Assembly (NCBI GenBank): GCA_033239525.1
Contig: BSYO01000020.1
Coordinates: forward strand, 10,976,308-11,040,307
Length of the DNA: 64,000 nucleotides
DNA from: Nepenthes gracilis
Lineage: Eukaryota; Streptophyta; Magnoliopsida; Caryophyllales; Nepenthaceae
Direction of reading: 5' to 3'
Below the pieces are notes generated by a model. That model ran no database searches. It had not been told where the DNA came from and saw only the letters and a program-made list of their open reading frames with translations. The position numbers were made by a program, and so were the translations under genes. Positions 10,984 through 20,739 of this stretch are shown piece by piece; the stretch's first letter is position 1; each line of letters starts with the position of its first letter.

Positions 10984-11350
10984 ATCATCGCACGTCTGCT
11001 ATTTAGGCGCCCTAAGATTTTAGTGGCGCCATATCGGGAGCTACCAGATCCCCCAGACCTGATATCATCGCACGCCTGCTATTTAGGCCCCCTAAGATTT
11101 TAGGGGCGCCTTATCGGGAGCTACCGGAGCCCCCAGACCTGATAGTTTGACCGCATGTGAGCCACTTGGCACAGGGCCAAGATTTTTCGGCCTCTAAAGG
11201 GCCTTTTGGTACGCAGCAAAAAGTTAGAGTTCTACTGCATGTGGGTCCCTTGGTGCGGGGCTGAGGTTTCTCTTCTGCTAAAGGGCCTTTTGGCACGGAG
11301 CCGAAGTTCAAAGTTTAACCGTGTGTGTTTTGCTTGGCACTAGATCAAGG
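10984..11350. repeat. Tandem repeats between antisense unit 3 and the pol end of E1
   Basis: An 80-bp unit occurs twice (10984-11063 and 11064-11143, starting ATCATCGCACG, ending CCCCAGACCTGAT). A looser series of about 85-95 bp units with CTTGG(C/T)...GGG(C)C(A/T)GA..TTT.TC and AAAGGGCCTTTTGG.ACG follows to about 11350. E2 has an analogous array at about 47500-47930. Such repeats downstream of pol are known in Tat/Ogre-type elements. Confidence 0.8.
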
Positions 11351-11532
11351 TTTCTCTTACAAGTGAACGAGTGTCCTCCTGACTTAAGGGCAGTCTAGAC
11401 CGTTTTAGTTTTCTAAATAACAAGCATGCATGCACTTACATGAACAGTTAAATAGAAAAATGAAAATGACAATTTTATTAACGAAAACATGCTACATGTA
11501 CAAGCATCCTAAACCGTGTATGCAAGCCTTGC

Positions 11533-12560
11533 CTAGGCTTGTCCGAGGATCACGGATAGTATTTCTTGAGGTGGGTCGCATTCTAGGTCTGAGGGGCCAG
11601 TTTGCCATTCAGGGTGCGTAGCTTTTACGTGACCTTCCGGAGGATCGTTGAGACAGGGAACAGCCCCTCCTAATTTGGGGAGAGTTTGTTTCTGTGAGCA
11701 GTCTTGCCTGTCACCTCTACACTTAGTAGAACTAAATTCCTGACCTTGAGCGGACGAGCCTTTACCCGCTTGTTGTAGTACCAAGCGGTGCACAGTTAGT
11801 AGGCCGCTTTCCTATAACGTGCCGCATCTCGGGCTTCCAGGTGCAAATCTAGGTGCTCCCTGAGCAGTTGGAAATTGCTGACAGGGTTCAAACATTTGAC
11901 CCACAGAATGGGCAGCCCGACCTCGACAGGGACAACCGCTTCAGCCCCATAGTATAAACTAAAGCGACGTCTCCTATGTCAGTTCCCATGGCGTCGTCTG
12001 GTATGACCATAGCACAGATGGTAACTCATCTGCCTAATATCTCCCCGCGTCTTCAAACTTACTCTTTTGCCCGAGCAACAGCATCCGGTTGATCACTTTG
12101 ACTTGACTGTTTGCTTGCAGATATGCCACGAACGTGTAGACTAATCTGATGTACAAGCTCGTGAAGTACTTAGTTAATTAATTGCCGGTGAATTGGGTCT
12201 CGTTGTTGGCCACTATAATCTCGAGAATTTCTAACCGACAAATAATGCTCTAACAGAAAAACTCTATTATATTCTGCTCAGTTATGTATGCTAAGGGAGT
12301 GGCCTCGACCAATTTTGTGAAGTAGTCGATACCGACAATGAGAAATTTTCTTTGTTTGGACGTCAAGGGAATGGGCCCAAAGATATCGAGCCCCCATTGA
12401 GTGAATGGCCATGGATCCTGCAGGCTCTGCAACTCCGTGTGCAGCTGGTGGCTCATAGATCCGTGGACTTGGTAGCTCTCGCACCTGTTGACGAAATCAA
12501 TGGTGTCTCGCTTCATCATAGGCCAGAATAGAGCTTGGTGCATGTTTTAAATGCGAGGTT
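11533..12560 (-). pseudogene. E1 integrase
   Basis: The minus strand from about 12545 begins with the zinc-binding/core transition (LFWPMMKRDTIDFVNRC..YQ), then WGLDIFGPIPLTSKQRKF and GIDYFTKLVEA around 12300-12430. The second catalytic region appears as N.ETQFTG near 12205-12225. The Tat-style integrase C-terminal stretch with ELPSVLW.YQTTPW lies near 11980-12030. The tail reaches about 11533. Stops and frameshifts interrupt it at several points. Order and strand follow the RNase H of the same element. Confidence 0.85.
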
Positions 12561-12899
12561 CTTCCCTCCGACGTGCAAGCTACAAACATCAAGGTGAACT
12601 TTGCCCATTGCATATTCGGCTTCTTCAAGCAAGAGGCATTTTAGGTAAGGGGTCGAGTATCCTCGTTGGTGTAATCTCCTATCGATATCACATGCCAACC
12701 GGGAGTCTTCTTTATGCCCTTGGTTTCCTCTGGGTCCTCTAGCAGCATGCCGTCCATCAGGTACCTTCAGTATGGGGTTATCCGATTGTAGTCTTCGGCT
12801 ACCTATAGCATCTGGCACTTTAGGTCATCAATTCTGGCTACGGCTAGGACTTCCCGCATGCTTCTGGCATACTACTCCTGAGAGCCCGTTACCGATACC

Positions 12900-14560
12900 C
12901 TGGTAGCTGGTCGGCTTTCTAATTCTCTGGCCTCAGGATGCGCACAATCTTGACCTTCTTGAACGCCTGGCCTTGGGTCCTCGCCTTGGTCAGATACTTG
13001 GCTACTTGAGGGTTTGACACCTCGAAAGTTCCCTGAAATTTGTTGACTACCAGCATTGAATCGTTGTAGACGACCAATACCTTTGTCGAGCACTCCTTAG
13101 CTAATTTGATTCCAGCGAGGAGGGCTTCATATTTTGCGACATTGTTGATCGCCAAGAATCCAAGTGCAAGATAGTATTTTATCTCCAAGCCATCGAGAGT
13201 CCCAAGAATGATGCTGGCCCTGCTGCCTTCCTACATGGACGATCCATTGACGTGTAGGGTCCATATCAGGGTGCTCATGACATTCGTACCTTCAGTTTGA
13301 TCAGGGGTCTTGAGAGTCGGGGTCGTTTTGACTACGAAGTCCACAAGGACTTGGCCCTTCAAGGCCGGCGGAGGACAAAACTCCACATCGAACCTCCTAA
13401 CTCTATGGCCCATTTGACCAGGCGCCCGCATGTCTCTAATTTTTATAAGATTCCCTTGAGTGACTGGTCAGCCAGCATGACATTACGGTGGGCCTAGAAG
13501 TAAGGCTGCAGCTTTCTGGCGGAGTAGATGACGGCGAAAGCAATCCTTTTGGTGTGAGGATAGAGGGACTCCGTATCTATCAGCACCTTGCTTACGTAGT
13601 ACACGGGTTGCTGCATGTCTCCCTACTGATGAATGAAGACCGAGCTCAGGGCCTTGTCCGACACCGCCAGCTAGAGGTACAGGTCTTCACCCTCCGAAGG
13701 TGAGGTCAGGAGTGGAGGGTTGAAGAGGTATTCTTTAAGCTCATGGAATGCAGACTTGCACTCGGTGGTCCATTGGAATTCCTTCGCCTTCATCCCTCTC
13801 AGGGCCTTAAAGAGCAGTAGGTACTTCTCTACTGATTTGGCTAGAAACCATGAGAGGGCGGCGATCCTTCCTATGAGCTTCTGGACCTCCTTCACGGTCC
13901 GTGGTCGACACATGTCAAGGATGGCTCTTATCTTTTTCGGATTTTTCTCGATGTCACGCTAGGACGCTATGAACCTTAGGAATTTTTTGAATGTCACCCC
14001 GAATACACACTTCACTACGTTGAGCTTAATCTTGTGAGCCGGAAGAACTTCCAAGGTCTCGACCAGATCGCACATGTGGTTGTCGGTGGCTCTGCTTTTG
14101 ACGAACATGTCATCTACATACACCTCCACGTTTCGTCCAATCTAAACTTCAAACATCATATTCACCAACCGCTAATAAGTAGAACCAACGTTCTTAAGAC
14201 CAAAGGACATGACTTTATAGCAATAAGTTCCCTGATCGGTCATGAAATATGCGTGCTCCTCATCGTTCGGGCTTATACTTATTTGGTTGTAACCTGGGTA
14301 GACATCCATAAAACTTTCGAGTTTGTGTCCAAATGTGAAGTCTACCAACTAATCGATCCTTGGCAGCGGGAAGCTATCCTTCGGGCAAGATTTGTTCACG
14401 TCAGTGAAGTTGACACACAATCATCATTTGTCATTGTTTTTCGTTACGAGGACATCGTTCAATAGCCAGTTCGGGTACTGGATTTCCTTATGAATCCTGC
14501 ATCAAGAAGTTTCTTTACTTCCTCCCATATGATGATTAGCTTTTCGATGAAGTGGTTCCT
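12900..14560 (-). pseudogene. E1 reverse transcriptase and RNase H
   Basis: Reading from about 14560 downwards, the RT N-terminal part is broken by frameshifts. The catalytic YVDDM is intact at about 14106-14120. The thumb and connection (RTVKEVQKLIGRIAALSWF) follow at 13671-13913. RNase H lies at 12919-13430 with HVNGSSM (the first catalytic Asp is changed to Asn), then YEALLAGIKLAKE and YNDSMLVV. Several frames are used, so the polyprotein is not translatable. Homologous, better-preserved domains are in E2 at 53117-53758 and 52206-52484. Confidence 0.88.
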
Positions 14561-15099
14561 GGCTACCACCATAGGGGTTTATGACCGAGATCGATGCCCA
14601 ACTTGTAAACCTTTATTCCGGTCGGTATTCTGTGCATGTCTATTGGAGTCCATGTGAAAATGTTGATGTTCTGCCTGAGGAAGGTCACCAACTGGTCGTG
14701 GATTGGCGTCGAAAGGGAGCTACCGACATGTATGTATTTTTCTGGTTCATTGGGGTCAAAGGACACCAACTCTGTTGATTCTCCAGATTGGGCTTGTTAC
14801 AACGTGAACTCATTGCGGAAGTCTAGATCCCCTGCTAGTAGACTAAAGGTAGTCTGGGCAACCTAGGACAGGTAGCACGCCCGCCCCATTATCTGGTTTC
14901 CCAGTGCTTCCCCTGTCCCGCACGGAGTTGGAAACTTCACATTCAAGTGAGGGATCGACGCCAACGCAACAAAGGTGGTTAGCAATGGTCAGCCCAAAAT
15001 TGCATTGTAGACTGATGGTAGATTGATGACGAGGAACGTAAACGCTCATGTGGCTGTACACGGGTGAGTCCCCATTGTGACTTTGAGCTGGACTTCTCC

Positions 15100-15369
15100 C
15101 TACACGGGTACCGGCTCATTATCCAGGCCACACAAAGGGCCATTGGCTGTTCTCATCTGGCTCTTTTTTAATCCAAGTTTAAAAAAGGTATCGAGATATA
15201 GTAAATTATGAGAACTTTTATTATCGATGAAAACTTGTTTTAATTGGTAGTATAACATACCATCTGAAACGATGGCAGATACAACAAGAGGGTCGGAATG
15301 AGGGAGGGTTACATGAGTCATATCATCGTCACTAAAACTAATGATATCAATCCTAACCTCTACCATCAC
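15100..15369 (-). pseudogene. E1 aspartic protease
   Basis: An 89-residue stretch reads ISFSDDDMTHVTLPHSDPLV, then YQLKQVFIDNKSSHNLLYLD. This is the Tat-lineage protease, whose active site is normally D-(N/T)-G-S-S; here the Gly is Lys, so it is probably inactive. It sits between gag and RT in the usual order. Confidence 0.82.
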
Positions 15370-15379
15370 TCTCTTACTG

Positions 15380-17027
15380 CTGGATGCGGCCTTGGGGTGG
15401 ATCTTGCCTGCTGCTCTTGGCCAGCCTGTGTGAAATCATGCTGATGACGTTGGTGGTAACACAGTTCCTCAGTTGCTCTCTAGCATTGTCGTTAGACGCC
15501 TTAGGGGCCTGCCCTGGGCTTCTCAGGAACCGTATGAGGTGCCCTCAGTGGATCAAGTCTTCAATCTCCTTTTGTAGGGTCTAGCAATCTTTACTGGTGT
15601 GTCCCAGAGACTGGTGGAAAATATAGTATTTGGCCTAGTCTCCGGCCTCTGGGTTCTTCGGCACCTTAGGTCATTTCAAGAACTTCTCATCTCGAATGTG
15701 CATTAAAATGTTTGAGTGGGTGTCGTTCAAAGGTGTCAGGGCCAAGGGCCTAAACTTCCTTCGAGTACTCGGCTCAGATTGCAACTACTTACGAGGTTTT
15801 TGAGAGCAACCGTCATATCTATTTCTCTTGTTTCTGCAGTTTAGACCATCCGATTATCGGTCCACACGCTCGGAACGCTTTGCTTCATTGGCCTCCTCGG
15901 CTGCAATGTAGGCCCGAGTGATGGCCTCAACTTCCTAGAAGGTCTGGGGCGTTGATGTGCCGAGTGCTTGAAGAATTCTCCAGCTGCCAACGTGATGATG
16001 AAGGCACTCAGTTTCATCTCATCAGAGAGATGGGGGATCTGGCATGTTTTGGCGGTGAAGCGGTTGACGAACTGCTTAAGGCTCTCCTCAGGTTTCTGGC
16101 GGAGGCAGACAAGGTGCTAGATCTGCTTCTCTTTCCTCCGGCTAGAGGCAAATTTGCACAGGAAGCAATCGGTGAGCTCATCGAATGATCAGATGAAGTT
16201 GGGCTGGAGGCCATGGAACTAGAGCCTGGCGTCCCCCTTGAGTGTCAGGAGGAAGTATTAGCACATGGTGGCCTTGCTTATCCCATGGAAGGATAGCAAC
16301 ATTCGGAAGTAGTCCAGGTAATCCATCAGATTCGTACTTCCGTCCTACGTGTCCAGTGCTGGCATATTAAATTTGAGGGGGAGCAGTCGTGTCTGGATGT
16401 CTATGGCGAATGGCGACCTCCTCAGGTCGAGCGCTTGTTGGCCAGCTTCCCCTTTGAACACGTTCTACCATATCTTCTCCACTTTCTCTATCTGAGGGCT
16501 GGACCTGCTCCTCTTGACATTGATGAAGTCTTGAAGTTCAGAGTTCTCCAGGGGGCCGTGCAGGTCACGGCAGTTGCTCGCACGAGGCGATCATGTACTA
16601 CATGAGCCCTCCCCTTTGGTTGCAGGCTTTCGGTCACTACAGGAGTTACAGGTGTTATGCCGCTCCTAGCTTTCTTCTAGTGCCTCCCTACTCAGGAGGC
16701 TCCGCCCTAATGTCTGAGCCCTACCACTTGAGGTCACCTAGGCCCCGACGTCATTAGGCCTCGTCGTTCTTGCTGCGGGGAGCCGCGGCACGTGGCCCCT
16801 TCGTCTAGAGGTAGACGTTTAAGGGCTTGGGAGAGGAGCTCCCATCCATTGCGCGCTAGCCGAGCACACAGCATCAGAAGCATTTGCTTCATGTATCCCA
16901 CTTCAACGGCTAGCTTGTGTACGTCAAGCTCGGGTTGCTTGTCGGCGTGGCTACCCACTGAAGGGTCATCACCATGGGTGGCAATATCCCTCGCAGGTGC
17001 GCTAGCCTGTGCTCTAGTATTGACCAT
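15380..17027 (-). pseudogene. E1 gag
   Basis: It starts with MVNTRAQ at 17027, a common Tat/Athila-type Gag start that E2 shares (MVNTWAQ at 56258). An Ala/Arg-rich N-terminus is followed by the retrotransposon-gag core on the minus strand at about 16380-15950 (LMDYLDYFRMLLSFHGISKA, TLKGDARL, FHGLQPNFI). The frame is interrupted several times. No clear zinc knuckle was found by eye. Confidence 0.82.
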
Positions 17028-17070
17028 CTTCTGACTAGAAGATTGAATGTAGTGATAGGTGGTTAGACTT

Positions 17071-18017
17071 TGGTAACTCTAGGCTGGGGTTACCATGTAG
17101 ATTAGTGAACATTCAGATTCCTCACATCAAGTCAATCTCAAGCGGGTTCAGTCTTTGCGTCTCTCAACTTGGATTCTGCTCACCACAAACTACGAATAAG
17201 AGATTAGAGGACAGCGGGAGATTTTTCCACCATAAACACTTAGACACTCAAGTTAGAATTCTTTTACAGAAAATGAGAAAATACAAGTGTGAAGGTAAAC
17301 GTGATGGGGATTGTACGGATACTAATATGCAAGGAGTGCGAATGATTATGAGAGAAGGCTCGAGCTCCTTTAGTGCACTACGGTGAGTAGCTCACTAAGA
17401 TTGTTGGTCTGTAGCGACGGTTTCATAGTGAAGAGAGCTGGTTCTTTTTTCTCGTACTTGGGTTCGATATTTAACGCGAGATGGCTCTTAAGTGTTCTGA
17501 GTGTTTTTGGATACAAAATTTCAGATCTTGGATCCCTTTCTCTATTGAAGGAGATGGTATTTGTAGGCTCCTAGAGGAGGCTTTTGGGCATGGGAACTTA
17601 TGACAAGTAGCTTACCTCGGTTCGTTGACTGCTAAGCATTGGTTGTAGTCAACGGTGTCAGTTGTCGAATTGTGGTAACGCAAGAACCGTTGCAGGGCAT
17701 GACCGGCATGGGTTTGTTTGACTTCCACTAGAATTGGTTGAAATTCTGCAGAACGACGAACGCCACAGCTCATTAGAGTTGACCTTATCTCTCATTGGTT
17801 GACATTTTTTGAGCCGATGCCTTCTACATTACCAATCTACAACTGTTTTGGGAGAGGCGTGGGTAGATGATAATTGGGCATGTGTTGGAAGCGTCCATTG
17901 AGCTTTACTCCAAATGTCCCAGGTCCCATCGTCTAGAAGGGCCTGTCTGTCGATTGAGCCTCATCGCTGCTAGTTGGGCCTAATTGATATCGTTTCATAT
18001 TTTTATTAGATCCATCA
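17071..18017 (-). repeat. E1 5' LTR (primer-binding site missing)
   Basis: It aligns with 4892-5840. It starts TGGTAACTCT on the plus strand and ends AGATCCATCA. The sequence just outside (GGTTAGACTT) corresponds to GCTAGACTT of E2, but about 28 bp that in E2 contain the tRNA-complementary stretch are absent. Confidence 0.92.
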
Positions 18018-18661
18018 GTATTAAACTAAATAATTAACATATATTACAAAAGAGGCCATATATTATTAATTTTTTATTGGTTTAGGAATCTTTGAACAAT
18101 CAATTTTGTGGCGGTCCCCGCGAAGAAAAAAGACGTCACACTACTCCATGAAATTATTCATGGTGGGCCAAAAAAGGAAGGCATCCGCTTTAATTAGCTT
18201 CTCCAAAGCCAACTTGACTTTTGTCCTCAAGTTGGAGAAATGTCTCAATCCCTTATGCACTTGATTATTTAATTTTTAAAGATTAAAATGTGTGCTATTT
18301 TATTGTATTGGACAAGCTAAAGAAGATCGATGAATTTTTTTCCTTCTTTTTTCTACTTAAGTACAAGAATATTGAACTAGAAAATTATTAATTATAGAAC
18401 CTTTGCTTTAATAAACTGATTAACAGCTCTTTTACGTATCATTTATACAGTCGAACACAATTAGCTAGAAGTCCCTTAGTTGGCCCATGGTGTTCCCAAA
18501 GATATTTAGTGTTGACCTCTTGCTCTAGCTATGTGAATGAATTTGGGTAATCACTCCCCCAAGATTAGAGGTCTGATGCTAAGTTGGAACAAATTGCTTA
18601 GGATTACTAATATTTGATGGCAACTTAGTAGATATATGAATATTTATGTGTTAGAATTTAC

Positions 18662-18879
18662 CACAACGTAGATAGCAGAAGCGATAGTAAAAGTCCAAAA
18701 ACGACCAAGGTAAGCATCAGCTATATAAGCCCCAATAATTGGAGTCATCCACACTGCTCCGGACCAATTGTTCACATTTGTCACGGACGAAACGGTTCCT
18801 TCGCGGAGCTCGCTCGTTAAGTAAACGACCAAGTTTGAAGCTATGCCATAGAATGCCATTCTTTCAAAAGCTTCATAAC
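18662..18879 (-). CDS. NPF5.1: NRT1/PTR family (NPF5-type) transporter, exon 2
   Basis: The exon covers transmembrane helices 1 to 3 of a proton-coupled 12-helix MFS carrier of nitrate, peptides or other small solutes in a cell membrane. After acceptor CCAG|GTTATG the reading is GYEAFERMAFYGIASNLVVY, which contains the ExxER proton-coupling motif (EAFER). NWSGAVWMTPIIGAYIADAY follows, then GRFWTFTIASAIYVV. The length is 218 bp: exon 1 ends in phase 1, and this exon ends in phase 0 at GTG|GTAAAT. No stop or frameshift is present. Exon structure (short exon 1, exon 2 of about 72 codons, long exons 3 and 4) is typical of NPF genes. The substrate cannot be told from this part. Confidence 0.92.
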
Positions 18880-19380
18880 CTGGAAATTCAACCAATTCAA
18901 TTGAATGAGCACGACACTTGACATAACACGAACATTATTTTGCTGTGACATAGCCTTGAGAGGTTCAAACAATCAAATCAATGGGTTCTTTGCAATACAG
19001 AATTAAGATAGTATAGATCTGACCTTTTGACACCATATAATATAGTCAAGGTTTAAGAGCACACCACACATTAACAAAAGTTGTCATGTTTATTATACTG
19101 GGAGGCTCCTATATATACCTAATCATCATAATTAGAAGTCAGATTAATGAATAGTAAGGATTAAATAGTTATTTACATCACTTGATATAATTTCTATTAT
19201 TTATATACCAAATTTATAATTCTAATAACAGTTGGATAAATATATAAATTTTTCTACTGGGAGAATCATAACAGTCAATTCCAATCAAAAGGAAAAAGGT
19301 TGGGCCAACCAGAGACGGATTCACTAGAGGAAGCAGCATGGAGATTATGATAGAAAAGAGAAAAGCGTTTGAAGAAATAC

Positions 19381-19486
19381 CAACAAGCAAAGCAGCGGCC
19401 TTCCATTTGCCAGTTTTGGAAGCAAGAACTGGCCGGCCATGGAGGTCCACGGTGCCGTCTTGGGTGTAATCCTCCCTTGTTTCCAT
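19381..19486 (-). CDS. NPF5.1: NRT1/PTR family (NPF5-type) transporter, exon 1
   Basis: From ATG at 19486 the 35 codons begin METREDYTQDGTVDLHGRP and end with TGKWKAAALLV, followed by donor G|GTATTTC (phase 1). The DYTQDGTVDL and TGKWKA motifs are characteristic of NPF5 N-termini. The start was chosen because family members begin a few residues before DYT. An in-frame upstream ATG at 19549 would add 21 residues with no family similarity. An out-of-frame ATG at 19559 opens a frame overlapping the exon and might act as an upstream ORF. Intron 1 (18880-19380) is 501 bp. Confidence 0.9.
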
Positions 19487-19751
19487 AAGAGGGGAGCAGG
19501 AGGTGAGAATTAATCTGTCGAGAACTTTGCTGTTGCTGTGTTTGAACATATGATTTCATGCTTTGGAAGCCATAGCCAGTGATAGACGCCGGCTTCGGAG
19601 ACAGATATGACAGGTTTTAGCAGCTATTTCCAAGGAGAGAGAGAGAATTAGCGCTGCCTAAAGGAAAGATAAGGTCACACTACATCTGTATTTAAAAAAT
19701 ATTATTTTTATTTTCTATCCACTTATAACACGGATTCCGGGGGGCGGGGTC
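19487..19751 (-). promoter_or_regulatory. NPF gene 5' leader and proximal promoter region
   Basis: The leader is pyrimidine-rich (CTCTCTCTCTCC at about 19640 on the minus strand). A weak TATA-like TTTTTTAAATAC lies at about 19690-19702. Upstream ATGs at 19559 and 19549 precede the chosen start. Immediately upstream begins the duplicated inverted-repeat element at 19752. Confidence 0.35.
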
Positions 19752-20739
19752 CTCCATCAGCCATCGGATTAAAATTCGACGGCTTTCTTTTTTAAAAAAA
19801 AAATTATTAAATTCAAAAATAAAAAATATTAAAATGTATATTTTTATAATCAAAATAAAAAATATTAAAAAAATAAAAAAATAAAAAACTTATGTTTTTT
19901 ATGATAAGAAAACGGGAGCCGTCGGATTTTTTAATCCGACGGCTGATGGAGGGAAAAGAAGGGTCCTTCTCCACAGGGGAGAAGGACCCCCCCGGGTCCC
20001 TTATAACACATCCAAGAATCTTTTATAATATACCGGGATTATAAAAATAAATAAATAAAATAGGATCGTCATGTAAAGTAGTTTGTAGTTATTTACAATA
20101 TTTTTCTGTATTTGATGTCTATTTTATTTTTATTTTTAAATTTTAATAATTGTAAGCTGTTTATAGCTGCACGAGGCAAATATAATTTTTCTCACAGAAA
20201 AAGACCAATTTGACAATTATAAACATAGTTATTTTTTCATTGACCAATTTCTCCCTCCATCAGCCGTCGGATTAAAATTCGACGGCTTTCTTTTTTTAAA
20301 AAAAAAATTGTTAAATTCAAAAATAAAAAATATTAAAATGTATGATTTTATAATCAAAATAAAAAAATATTAAAAAAATAAAAAACTTATGTTTTTTATG
20401 ATAAGAAAACGGGAGCCGTCGGATTTTTTAATCAGACGACTGATGGAGGGAAAAGGAGGGTCCTTCTCCACGGGGGAGAAGGACCCCCCCGGGTCCCTTA
20501 TAACACATCCAAGAATCTTTTATAATATACCGGGATTATAAAAATAAATAAATAAAATAGGATCGTCATGTAAAGTAGTTTGTAGTTATTTACAATATTT
20601 TTCTGTATTTGATGTCTATTTTATTTTTATTTTTAAATTTTAATAATTGTAAGCTGTTTATAGCTGCACGAGGCAAATATAATTTTTCTCACAGAAAAAG
20701 ACCAATTTGACAATTATAAACATAGTTATTTTTTCATTG
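19752..20739. repeat. Tandem duplication (about 490 bp) carrying an inverted-repeat element
   Basis: Copy 1 (19752-20242) and copy 2 (20255-20739) are nearly identical. Each begins with CTCCATCAGCC(A/G)TCGGATTA, and about 190 bp later has the inverted match ending TCCGACGGCTGATGGAG. The pair can fold into a long stem around an AT-rich loop. A second small hairpin follows (GGGTCCTTCTCC ... GGAGAAGGACCC). About 290 bp of ordinary AT-rich sequence complete each unit. The inverted repeat looks like a MITE-type element that was later duplicated with its flank. Confidence 0.88.

Larger units (their letters stand above)
4892..18017 (-). mobile_element. E1: full-length Ty3/gypsy Tat-lineage LTR retrotransposon with antisense ORFs
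   Basis: LTRs of 949 bp (4892-5840) and 947 bp (17071-18017) align end to end and start TG and end CA on the plus strand. The flanking 5-mers ATATT (4887-4891) and GTATT (18018-18022) are a target-site duplication with one mismatch. Gag, protease, RT, RNase H and integrase run on the minus strand from 17027 to about 11533. Next to the 3' LTR lies a polypurine tract (ATGGGGGGCTAA on the minus strand). About 5.7 kb between pol and the 3' LTR hold antisense units and tandem repeats. The copy is dead: all domains carry stops or frameshifts, and the primer-binding site next to the 5' LTR is missing. It sits in intron 2 of the NPF gene. Lineage rests on the RT/Gag style and the antisense ORFs. Confidence 0.93.
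84..18661 (-). other. NPF5.1: Intron 2 of the NPF gene, 18.6 kb, filled with transposons
   Basis: The donor GTAAAT starts at 18661 directly after the GTG codon, and the acceptor CAG ends at 84. The intron contains a decayed copia element (about 955-2965), degenerate repeats (3105-4830) and the 13,126-bp Tat-type gypsy element E1 (4892-18017) in the same orientation as the gene. Removing E1 and one target-site copy would leave about 5.4 kb. The intervals 84-950, 2970-3100 and 18023-18661 are AT-rich and show no coding signal. Splice signals at both ends look intact, so the gene may still be expressed, but this is inference. Confidence 0.75.
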
